From the NCBI RefSeq assembly GCF_018991925.1, contig NW_024737068.1:1747017-1811016 (forward strand): 64,000 bases of DNA. The letters are read 5' to 3'. Below the pieces are notes generated by a model that ran no database searches, was not told the DNA's origin, and saw nothing but the letters and a program-made list of their open reading frames with translations. Origin of the DNA: Homarus americanus. Taxonomy: Eukaryota > Arthropoda > Malacostraca > Decapoda > Nephropidae. Below are positions 47,101-59,100 of this stretch, in pieces (within the stretch, counting starts at the first letter, position 1; each line of letters starts with the position of its first letter). A program made the translations under genes and the position numbers.

Positions 47101-50100
47101 TCTGTGAAGTTAGCTGGAGGGATGGTGGCCATCATTAGTGGAAGTTAGCGTAGGGGTGGTGGTCATCATCTGTGGAAGTTAGCTTGAGGATGGTGGCCAT
47201 CATTAGTGGAAGTTAGCTGTAGGGATGGTGGCCATCATTAGTGGAAATTAGCTGGAGAGGATGGTGGCCATCATTAGTGGAAGATAGCTGGAGGGATGGT
47301 GGCCATCATTAGTGAAAGTTTGCTGTAGGGACGGCAACCATCATTAGTGGAAGTTAGCTGTAGGGATGGAGGCCATCATCTGTGGAAGTTAGCTGGAGGA
47401 TGGTGGCCATCATTAGTGATAGTTAGCTGCAAGGGATGGTGGTCATCATCTGTGAGTAGCTGGAGGATGGCCATCATTAGTGGAAGGTAGCTGTAGGGGT
47501 GGTGGCCATCATCTGTAAAGATTAGCTGTAGGGATGGTGGCCATCATTAGTGGAGTTGCTGTAGGGATGGTGGCCATCATTAGTGTTAGCTGTGGGGATG
47601 GTGGCCATCATTAGTGGAAGTTAGCTGTAGGGATGTGTGGCCATCATTAGTGGAAGTTAGCTGTAGGGATGGTGGCCATCATTAGTGGAGATTAGCTGTA
47701 GGGTGGTGGCCATCATATGTAAAAAGTTAGCTGTAGGGATGGTGGCCATCATTAGTTTAGAAGTTAGCTGTAGGGTTTGGCACCCATCATAAGTGGAAGT
47801 TAGCTGTGGGATGGTGGCCATCATCTGTGGAAGTTAGCTGGAGGGATGGTGGTCATCATCTGTGGAAGTTAGCTGTAGGGATGGTGGTCATCATCTGTGG
47901 AGATAGCTATAGTGATGGTGGCCATCTTAGTGGAGATTAGCTGTAGGGATGGTAGTCATCATCAGTGGAAGTTAGCTGTAGATGGTGGCCATTAATAGTG
48001 GAAGTTAGCTGTGGGATGGTGGCCATCATTAGTGGAAGTTAGCTGTAGGGATGGTGGCCATCATTAGTGGAAGTTAACTGTAGGGATGGTGGCCATCAGT
48101 GGAAGGAGTAGCTGTAGGGATGGTGGCCATCATGTGGAGAGTTAGCTGGAGGGATGGTGGCCATCATTAGTGGTCTACTGTAGGGATGGTGGCCATCATC
48201 GTGGAGTTAGCTGTAGGGATGGTGGCCATCATGTGGAAGTTAGCTGTAGGATGGTGGCCATCATGTGGAAGTTAGCTGTAGGGATGGTGGTCATGTATGG
48301 AAGTTAGCAGTAGGGATGATGGCCATCATCAGTGGAAGTTAGCTGTAGGGACGGTAACTATCATTAGTTTAAGTTAGCTTAAGGATGGTGGCCATCATTA
48401 GTGGAAGTTAGCTGTTGGGATGGTGGCCATCATCTTTAAAAAGTTAGCCATAGGGATGGTGGCCATCATTAGTGGAAGTTAGCTGTAGGGATGGTGGCCA
48501 TCATCTGTAAAAAGTTAGCCATAGGGATGGTGGCCATCATTAGTGGAAGTTAGCTGGGGTTGGCCATCATATGTGGAAATTAGCTGGAGGTTGGTGGCCA
48601 TCATCTGTAAAAGTTAGCTGTGGATGGTGGCCATCATCTGTGAGAGATTAGCTGTAGGGATGGTGTCCATCATTAGTGGAAGTTAGCTGTAGGGATGGTG
48701 GCCATCATTAGTGAAGATTAGCTGTAGGGATGGTGGCCATCATTAGTGGAAGAGCTGTAGGATGGTGGCCATCATCAGTGGAAGTTAGCATTAGGGATGA
48801 TGGCCATCATATTGGAAAGCTGCAGGGATGGTGGCCATAATAGTGGAAGTTAGCTGTAGGGATGGTACCATCATCTGTGAAAGTTAGCTGTAGGGATGGT
48901 GGCCATCATTAGTGGAAGTTAGCTGTAGGGATGGTGGCCATCATTAGTGGAAGTTAGCTGTAGGGATGGTGGCCATCATTGTGGAAATTAGCTGTAGGGA
49001 TGGTGGCCATATAGTGGAAGTTAGCTGTAGGGATGGTGGCCATCATCTGTGGAAGTTAGCTATAAGGATGGTGGCCATCATTAGTGGAAGTTAGCAGTAG
49101 GGATGATGGCCATCATATTGGAGAGTTAGCTGTAGGGATGGTGGCCATCATCTGTGGAAGTAGCTGTGGGATGGTGGTCATCATCAGTGGAAGTTAGCTG
49201 TAGGGATGGTGGCCATCATCAGTGGAAGTTAACTGTAAGGATGGGCCATCATATATGGAAGTTAGCAGTAGGGATGATGGCCATCATGTGGAAGTAACTG
49301 GGGATGATGGCCATCATGGAAGTTAGCTGTAGGGATGGTGGCCATCATGTGGAAGTAGCTGTGGGGATGGTGGCCATCATGTGGAAGTTAGCTGGGGATG
49401 GTGGCCATCATGTATGGAGATTAGCAGTAGGGATGATGGCCATCATCAGTGGAAGTTAACTGTAGGGATGGTGGCCATCATGTGGAAGTTAGCTGTGGGA
49501 TGGTGGCCATCGTGAAGTTAGCTGTGGGATGGTGGCCATCATGTGGAGAAGTTAGCTGTAGGGATGGTGGCCATCATGTGGAAGTTAGCTGTAGGGATGG
49601 TGGCCATCATTGGGTGAAGTTAGCAGTAGGGATGGTGGCCATCATCTGTGAAAGTTAGCTGTAGGATGGTGGCCATCAATAGTGGGATTAGCTGTAGGAA
49701 TGGTGGCCATCATTAGTGGAAGTGCTAGCAAGGGATGGTGGCCATCATTAGGAAGTTAACAGTAGGGATGATGGCCATCATATTGGAAGTTAGCTGTAGG
49801 GATGGTGTGTTATTAGTGGAAGTTAGCTATAGGGATGGTGGCCATCATCTGTGGAAGTTAGCTGTGAGGATGGTGGCCATCATTAGTGGAAGTTAAGCAG
49901 TGGATGATGGCCATCATATTGGAGTTAGCTGTAGGGATGGTGGCCATCATCTGTAAGAGATAGCTGTAGGGATGGTGGCCATCATCAGTGGAAGTTAGCT
50001 GTAGGGATGGTGGCCATCATCAGTAGTCTGTAGGATGGTGGCCATCATCTGTGGAAGTTAGCAGTAGGGATGGTGGCCATCATGTATGGAAGTTAGCAGT

Positions 50101-53100
50101 AGGGATGATTGCCATCATGTGGAAGTTAGCTGTGGGATGATGGCCATCATGTGGAAGATCGCTTAGGGATGATGGCCATCATGTGGAAGTTAGCTGTGGG
50201 ATGGTGGCCATCATGTGGTAACTGTAGGGATGGTGGCCATCATGTGGAAGTTAGCTGTAAGGATGGTGGCCATCATTATGGAAGTTAGCAGTAGGGATGA
50301 TGGCCATCATGTGGAAGTTAGCTGTAGGATGGTGGCCATCATGGAAGTTCGCTGTGGGATGATGGCCATCATGTGGAAGTTAGCTGTGAGGATGGTGGCC
50401 ATCATGTGGAAGTTAGCTGTAGGGATGGTGGCATCATGTGGAAGTTAGCTGTGGGATGGTGGCCATCATGTAGAGATTAGCTCTAGGGATGGCCATCATG
50501 TGGAAGTTAGCAGTAGGGATGATGGCCACATGTGGAAGTTAGTAAGGATGATGGCCATCATGTGGAAGTTGAGGATGGTACATCATGGAAGTAGCTGTAG
50601 GGACTATACTAACAATGTGGAGTTAGCTGTAGATGGTAACACTGTGGAGAAGCAGTAGGGATGATGGCCATCATGTGTTAGCCAGGATGGTGGCCATGGA
50701 AGTTCATGGGATGATGGCCATCATGGAAGAAGGTAGGGATAGCCATCATGTGGAAGTTAGCTGTAGGGATGGTGGCCATCATGGAAGTAGCTGTAGGATG
50801 GTGGCCATCATGGAAGTTAGCTGGAGGGATGATGGCCATCATGTGGAAGTTAGTGTAGGGATGATGGCCATCATGTGGAAGAAGCAGGATGATGGCCATC
50901 ATGTGAAGAAGCTGGGGATGGTGGCCATCATATGGAAGAAGGTAGGGATGATGGCCATCATGTAGTTAGCTGTAGGGATGGTGGCCATCATCTGTGGAAG
51001 AAGGAGGGATGGTGGCCATTGTGTATGGAAGTTAGTAGTAGGGATGATGGGCCATCATGGAAGTTTGAAGTAGATGATGGCCATCATCTGTGGAAGTTAG
51101 CTGAGGGATAGTGGCCATCATGTATGGAAGTTAGCTGTAGGGATGGTACATCATGCATGGAAGTTAGCTGTAGGATGGTGGCCACTGCATGGAAGTTAAT
51201 AGGATGATGGCCATCATGTGGAAGTTAGCTGTAGGGATGGTGCCATCATGTATGGAAGTTAGCCAGGGATGGTGGCCATCATTAATGGAAGTTAGCTGTC
51301 GGGGATGGTCCATCATGTATGGAAGTTAGCTGTAGGGATGATGGCCATCATGTGGAAGTTAGCTGTAGGGATGGTGGCCATGATTTGTGGAAGTTAGTTG
51401 TAGTGATGGTGGCCAAAGTGTATGGAAGTTAGCTAGGATGGTGGCCATCATTAATGGAAGTTAGCAGTAGGGATGTAGACATCATTAATGGAAGTTAGGT
51501 GGCATGAGATATCATGTATGGAAGTTAGCTGTAGGATGGGCCATCATTAATGGAAGTTAGCTGTAGGATGGTGGCCATCATTAATGGAAGTTAGCTGTCA
51601 GGATGGTGGCTATCATGTATGGAAGTAGAGTAGGGATGGTGGCCATCATGTGGAAGTTAGCTGTAGGGATGGTGGCCATCGTGTGGAAGTTTTTGTTCCA
51701 TTTTTACATACTGTATATGCAAGGTGGTGGGGGAGGGTGGAGACCTTAGGTGTTTGAATAAGGGTTAAGCTGTTTTAACAAATATTCCCACCACCTCCTC
51801 CTCACATCCTTGTTTATTTTTAATGCTTTCTTTGTTCTTAGTTTTTATTTTTATTTTCAGGGGATGTGAATTCAGTGGAGGGGTCGGTTGGTTTTGATGA
51901 TGCCTCGTATGTAAGTTCAATCCTGTGTGTTTATTGAGCTGAAGATATTTTTGTTTTGGTTCTCATAGTCTTATAAAGTGGGAATTAATACAGTAGTCAT
52001 TTGTGTCTTATCTCAGAATATTTACTATCAATTTCCATTTCATGTTTACAGTAATGTTAGAGTTGTGTAATATAGTACATTACAGTCAAACCTCAACTTA
52101 ACCGATGTGAAGGTAAGTCTGTTATATCAAGGATCCTTTAGTTATGAAACTTCCATCTAACGAACTACTGTATATAGAGATGAAAGTCCATTATATTGAT
52201 GGTCCGTTAGATGAAGGCCCCCGCATCGTAATGGTAACTCAGACCACCCAGGTGAAACCCATTTTTTGTTGGAAAGAACTATTTTCAGCCTAGCGCTATG
52301 ATGGTAGTGGATAAGATCTCCTTACTAGACTGTAAATAAGGTTGAAAGCCCTTTGAAAATAGGGTAGAACATCGATTTGTGGCAGACAGGAAAGTATGGG
52401 CTGGGCTTGGCTTGCACGTCATTGGGTGCTCTCGTCCCATCAGTGAGTGAGTGAGAGGAGCGGGCAGCCAATCACAGCGACCGACCCGCAGCCTCCTCCC
52501 CTTTCTCGGCCAATGACAGTTAGCGTCTGCTATCTACATCACGGCCCCTCCAGCCAATGAATGCCGAATCTCCCTCTCCCTCAGTTCTCTTTTGTTGTGG
52601 CGGGATCTACACTGATATCGATTAAAGTAAAAAAAGCCATAAGCGGGTGGAAGTTTTGTTGCTTCAAGTCAACATTGCAACAACCCAGTACATTACTTCA
52701 TGGCGCACTACCTACCATCTGCAAGTACAGTCCTTTAGCTTCAAAATGCATAAAAAATGAATGATTTATTTATAAAAACAAAACAAAGTTATGTAGTTGG
52801 AAAAATTTAAAACGCGATTTTCTCGGTTTCAAATTTTGGCGCGAGTAACCCTTACCGGTGCGGGGGGCCTCATATGGAGAGAGACATCTGTTATATGGAG
52901 GTTTAGCTATATAGTACTCATTATTTTCCAGATTAGAACTATTGAGTTACTTCTAGGTCTGAGAGTATGACAAGTACAATTGAGTTCACATTTATATATC
53001 TTCTTATATCATAAATTTTGTGTACTGTTATAGAGCTTCAAGACTACAATACTAGTTGATGTGAATGTAATGTTCTTTAGGAAGTTTGGTCACCATGATT

Positions 53101-56100
53101 GAAGTGTGGTACTGTATTATTCATTGTACTGATAACTGTTTGTGTGTTTAAAGCCATCGCACTATATTTCTCCCAAAGTTCTCAAAATTTAGGTATCAAT
53201 GCTATCATTTTTTACAATTGGCCATAATCTTTCAGACATTTGTAGACTGTCCTCTGCCTAGCTAACCATACATCGGTATATGACACTGATGCTGGTACAG
53301 AATACAGTAAAACACTCTTATTTTGAGCAGCTATACTTTGTATTTTTTGCATTGCATATTGTAGTCGGTTGTTTTTCTTTGCCTTTTATGGTGGCAAGTA
53401 GTAGCTGTTTTTCATTTTCGGTAGTTAATTAACATAAGTATTTTAGTATGTTTCTGTGTTTTAATTGTTTGTTGAAGGTATGTGTACTGTAGAGTAGAAA
53501 GGATTTTTCAACCAACTTAGGTACTTGTTCACCTGAGACTCACACTACAGTACGGTACTTATAACTGAAACTAACTTTTTTAATTGCCATAACTGATCAC
53601 CCAGGGTTTGTGGTCAATGGTAATATGTACTATATCATGGTGCACCACCTATGGACCCGTGTAATATCAGGTGTAAGGTTTCAGGTCTGACTGGTTCTGT
53701 TTTGGAGCTATGGCTAGAACAGACAGACAAGTAGTTAATAGTACAGAACTACTAAGGTGTACAACCTTCAGACCCATGCAGGCATTTCATATTAGCAGTG
53801 CCTGGCACTTCCTGGATGACAACCTAATATTTTGAGAGGTAAATACCTCATGAATTTTTGACCCCACCTCCCCATACACGTTTAACCGGGGAGATCCACC
53901 AACATGTGACTTGTCATCAGGTACAGGCAAGTTATCACTACATTAAGCCACTAACCCAGCTTACCTCTAGTCCAGTGGTCCCCAACCTTGTGTAGGGCCA
54001 CATTTGTCATTGTAAATATAGTGGACGGTGCCAAAACTTTGGATCTACATTCAGGATATAAAAAAAAAAAAAAAATACAGTACAGTATACAGTTATTTGT
54101 AGTTGTATCCTAGTCTAACTGTTTAACTGTTACATACTTTTTACATTTACTCATGGATCATTCTAGCTCGCTCTTTCTCTAGGCCAGGTCTGTGGTAAAT
54201 ACACACATCCTGTACATGACAGATTCAGGATTAACTGGGTCTCTCTAAAGTCGTATCAAGTTATTATATATAAATATTTTTATTATTTTTACTGACAGAT
54301 TCCCAATTATTTCACAGTTTTCTAATAAACTCTTACGGGCTCCATAATATGGTTCCACGGGCACCATGGAACTAGAGGTTGGGAACCACTGCTCTAGTCA
54401 GTCAGTGTCAAGTTTTCAACATTTCAAAGGAACCACCAAGCTGAGAGGCTGTAAATGTGAAGTGACAGGAGTTATGACCTCACATGACAAGTGTTAATGC
54501 CGCTGACACCAGATTTATAGTGGAGAGCGGTAATTAGGGTTGGTGATCACGGGTGCTACCTACACCTGCCTGCAAGAGTGAGGAGAGGTGACAGGAGTTA
54601 TGATAAGGGATACCTGTATATAACTTTCCCATAACAAAATTCAGGACAACAAATTTACTTTTAAAATCTATATGAACAAGTCAAAAAAGTGTCTGGGTAA
54701 GTAAATTTCAAGTCACTTACCTGAGACAAGTCTGCAGTGTGTTTCACATAAGCCACACAGCCTCACTATGTGTATGTGGAGTTCCAGACAAACACATCTA
54801 TTTATAAATGTAGAGATTTTTAGCCTTTTGACTGCCATGTTCTTCAATAAACTGTTAATTATTATTTATTTCTTCATCTGTCATCCCTTTTCTCTAACTC
54901 ATCAAGATTTATTGCTGTCCTTCATTATTACTAGTGTGGCATTTTTCACATTTATTTAACTACAGTATTTACACCTGCTGGGTAACCCCACTCTTTGAAA
55001 TTGTTGCAGGGAAGCTCTACTGTTAACTTCACAACCATGGAATGTGCAGTACTGGGACTGACACACAGTAAGGAGCTGAGGGGCATACGTAAGCAGCTCT
55101 TCACCACACCTCTCCCCAGGAATCCCTACAAGCCTGAACCAAGGTGTGCAAATCTTGAAAAATTTCTATAGAAATGAATGTTTTTGACAGCTAATCATGG
55201 AGATGGATGTTTTTGACAGCTAATCTTAGAGATGGATGTTTTGACAGCATATCTTAGAGCTGGGTGTTTTTGACAGCTAATCTTAGAGATGGATGTTTTT
55301 GACAGCTAATCTTAGAGGTGGATGTTTTTGACAGCTAATCTTAGAGATGGATGTTTTTGACAGCTAATCTTAGAGATGGATATTTTTGACAGCTGATCTT
55401 AGAGATGGATGTTTTTGACAGCTGATCTTAGAGCTGGGTATTTTTGACAGCTGATCTTAGAGATGGATGTTTTTGACAGCTGATCTTAGTGCTGGGTGTT
55501 TTTGACAGCTGATCTTAGAGATGGATGTTTTTGACAGCTGATCTTAGAGATGGATGTTTTTGAAAGCTAATCTTAGAGATGGATGTTTTTTGACAGCTAA
55601 TCTTAGAGATGGGTGTTTTTGACTGCTAATTGCCAGGGATGTAATTACCTCAATCAATCAAATCATTATTCCTTTTATAATATATTTACTACAGTAGAAG
55701 TCCAAAAATCCGGACCACTTGGGGATTGGGTCGGTCCGGATTTTCGGATTTTCCGGATTCTCAGGCAGTACTTTTAAAATTCAAATTTAAGGAGGAATAA
55801 GGAAGAGATGAACAGGTACATTTTGATAGTTTATTCATTAGCAAATATAGCCTGCTTCATTTATCAAAACGAGCAGTTTTAAGGAAAAAGCTGTGGATTC
55901 TAGAATTTTATTCTTTGCCTTTTTTATATCATAAATTGTAGACTTTCCAATGTCGTATGTTTCCATTAGATCAGTATTGCTCACACCACGTTCTAGTTTC
56001 TTAATTATTTCAAGTTTGTCACTCAATTTCAACGTGTTCTTTCTCTTCACACAACAAAGTTTATCTACTTTAGGAGCCATTATTATGGGCTTGTACAGTA

Positions 56101-59100
56101 CAGTACTCTGTAAATGAAAAGAGTAGGACTCAAAATTACATATGTTATCACAGTTTGATTGCTCCTTTTAAAGTGGCGATCGCATGGTCGCTTGTTGTCG
56201 CTGTGCAGTTGTGGCACTCACGCATGCGCACATACACAAAAGCCCGCTAAAAAAAAAAAAATTTATTTTCTTAAAGTCCGGATTCTCGGGTGGTCCGGAT
56301 TTTTGGACTTTTACTGTATGATGATGTTCATGAGTTTGAGATGTGTATTTATAAGAGTAACTCAAGCATCCGAAAAAACGATTATCCGGCACATTCAATT
56401 CCCCTTGGATTCAGGATATCTGAGGTTATACTGTACTATTTATTATTGATTAGGAATGACAAAAAATCTCATTAAGATATTTATGAAGCTGCTGTAATAA
56501 CATGAATTCTGTGTACTGTACTTTCAGGGGGAAATTGTTCTTTGGCGAGGAGGCACAGCGCTGGTGTGTCCCAAACATAGCATCAGATCGCTCTGTTGTG
56601 ATGCGGTCTCAGCGCCTCCTCTACCAGATGTCCAAGAGACGCCCCACCAGGATCACCATGTTCTTTGGCATGAAGTCTTTGCTTACTGCCATAGGGAGCA
56701 TATTTATGGGCATCTTGTTCTACCTTATGACATCATTCACCTTAACCAGGAATTTACTGTTGAAGGTAAGATGTAAATGGTGTGGGTTGATTATTGGTCA
56801 CAAAAAAGTAATCCCTGGATTTTATTTATTGGGTTATCCTGATAATATGCACCCTGTCTCACCTGTTGGAACTCTTGGGAGCAAAAAGAAAACCTTCATA
56901 CCGTATATTGCGGTCGATAAGTCGACTTTTAAAGCTTCAATTTTTGTGTTCAAAACAAGAGGTCGTCTTATACAACAGATATAAAATGTCAACCTCTCCG
57001 TACACTCCACCACTAGCATCAGATTTTCACTTTACCTTACTGGTAGATCTCAGTCACCTAATTTCCAGCACTCACAAACAAGATTTACCTAACTAGCATT
57101 TTTCCAGAAGGGTAACTGTTACTGAACACAGCCTAAGGTCAGTGTTTACACTAGTCAAACCGACACCTTTCAGATGACAAGTCACTGAGGGTTAAGTGTA
57201 GTTTAGTTAGTAAACCCATCGTTAGTTATGCAGATGTGTAAAACCTTTCTCAAAATGCCGAATATTCTCATTTTCCAGTATCCAGAGTTCTTCACATTTG
57301 GCCTCTTCTCTCGAAAAGGGCCGAAGCGTTCTGACCTGATCGGCCTGAAGTTCTCGGTGACCTTAACAGGGAAGGGTTGGGACAAGAAGCTGGAGGACCC
57401 TGAACAACAGCACACAGAACCTCCCAACACCTCTAAGACAGTTCAGGTGCTCCCATATATTTTTTTTGTTTTTGTTTTTGTTTTAATTACGCTTTTTAAT
57501 GTGTTATATTCCCAGACTTGAAGAGTAAGGATAGAGCAATTGTTATTTGTGTATGATTTAAAGGTGTTTTTCATAGTTATGATCCTTCTCTGTCATGATA
57601 GCTCCAATAGGAAAATCTTGTGTTTGTTGCTTGTTGGCTGTTTGTCTGTCCAGTTTTGGGGCTCTGAGGACCATTCAGGAATTATTTCCAAGAGGTTTGG
57701 AATGAATGTTCAGCTTTGTATATTCCCATGCTCTTGTTTGTAATACTGCACTAAGATGCTCCGGTGTTTAGGATTGTTATTCAGTGGACACCCATATTTT
57801 GGTTCATCAGACTATAGCTACAATATAAACTCATTTTGGTGACCTGTATAGAGTGGGGACCTTTTCTCAACCAAATCATACAATAATTTATATACTGTAT
57901 GTAAACAGATGTTGCACTTTCTGTTGTGACTGTTATGAATTTATTGAAGTTAATTGAGTGTTTATTAGCACATTGTACAGTACCAGGAAACAGTAAACCA
58001 AAGATAATGTACTGTACCATCTTTCCTCCAGAGATGCTTTGTGATTTCCCATGCTTGGATGAACTATTTTCTGTCCAGTTAGGGAGTGTTTACCGCGGCT
58101 CTTTAATTTTAAAATCAGTTAGGAAAGCCTTGGTTCTTGCTTCTGTTGTTTGCTGAGGATACTGTACTTGGAGGTACAGAACATGTCAAATTCTATAACC
58201 TGTTATTATTATAGAATCAATTCTTATCCCATGTGAAATACCCAAGCAAGATGTTTACTACTTGTTGAGTTGACTGGCATCCAAATTATTTAGGCTATAA
58301 AACTATTACTGTATTGCAGGTTGTGGGACCTGACCCAGGTTACTTTGGTACTGCCACACTAGTGACCCAGAGTGCCATGACCATCCTGGAGGAGAAGGAC
58401 AACCTGCCTGGAAAGTAAGTCAATATGATACTTCCTTTACATATATTCAAGTGAATTTGATAACTACTTCGCCTTGATATATTCAAATAAGTTTAACAAT
58501 GTCTTTAGTAGGTTTATAACAGACTGTTTATGTACTGTACTGTATTTTAATTTACTGTACTGTACAGTACTGTGATGTATTGTACTGTGCTGTATTGTGC
58601 TGTATTGTAGTGTACTGTAATGTGCTGTATTTGATTTTAATGTATTTGATTGTGCTTTTCTGTACCATACTGTATTATACTGCACATCAGTGTTCCTCAA
58701 CCTTTTCAACACTGGGTCACAGTTCTCAGCCCCTCTAAATCCTTTGGTCACATAAAGTTATCATAAAAAGGACACATTTAATAGGAAACATACTTCTGTA
58801 TGCGTGTACACTACAAGTATACCCTGTATTACAATAAGTTGCATTTAACCAGAAAAAATAATCATTACATTTGCACTTACAGTATAGTGGGATATGCTAT
58901 AACGAATCTAATTGGTTCTGGAACCTTGTTCGTTATAGGATTAATCCGTTCCAGGCCCCCAAATACAACCACTTAACACTGTCGGGTCACACTAGTAGAT
59001 GGTTTGGGTCACTGTACTGTGACCTGGATCAAATGGTTGGGGAACGCTGCTGTACAGTATTATGTATTATACTATACCGTATTGTGCTGTATTTAGTGTA

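Larger units (their letters stand above)
30579..51860 (+). other. SCCPDH intron 3 as assembled (21.3 kb, length inflated)
   Basis: Donor GTAAGT, acceptor TTTTCAG. 30579-31451 has no recognised gene; it includes a motif GTGGTTAATCTTGAGGTGAAA shared with 16955-17000. The rest consists of two representations of one minisatellite-bearing locus around a gap, so the true intron is probably 9 to 13 kb shorter than it appears. Confidence 0.75.
44033..52280 (+). repeat. Second representation of the intron 3 locus
   Basis: Same order as 31452-43900: CA microsatellite (44550-44563), unique flank, minisatellite, exon 4 and flank. It is accurate at its right side and deletion-rich near the gap. Confidence 0.9.
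51911..55009 (+). other. SCCPDH intron 4 (3.1 kb)
   Basis: Donor GTAAGT, acceptor TTGTTGCAG. Contains a pogo-type MITE (52084 to about 52912) and a hAT MITE (53973-54391). 52920-53960 and 54400-55009 show no recognised feature. Confidence 0.85.

Noticed and set aside
49449..50965. Similar repeat-protein frames on both strands in the second array
   Set aside because: Same minisatellite; the minus-strand version (MMAIIPPANFHDG type) is the reverse translation of the same unit.
55168..55640. Possible CRISPR-like array with 29-bp repeats
   Set aside because: Units are directly adjacent without spacers, so it is a minisatellite.
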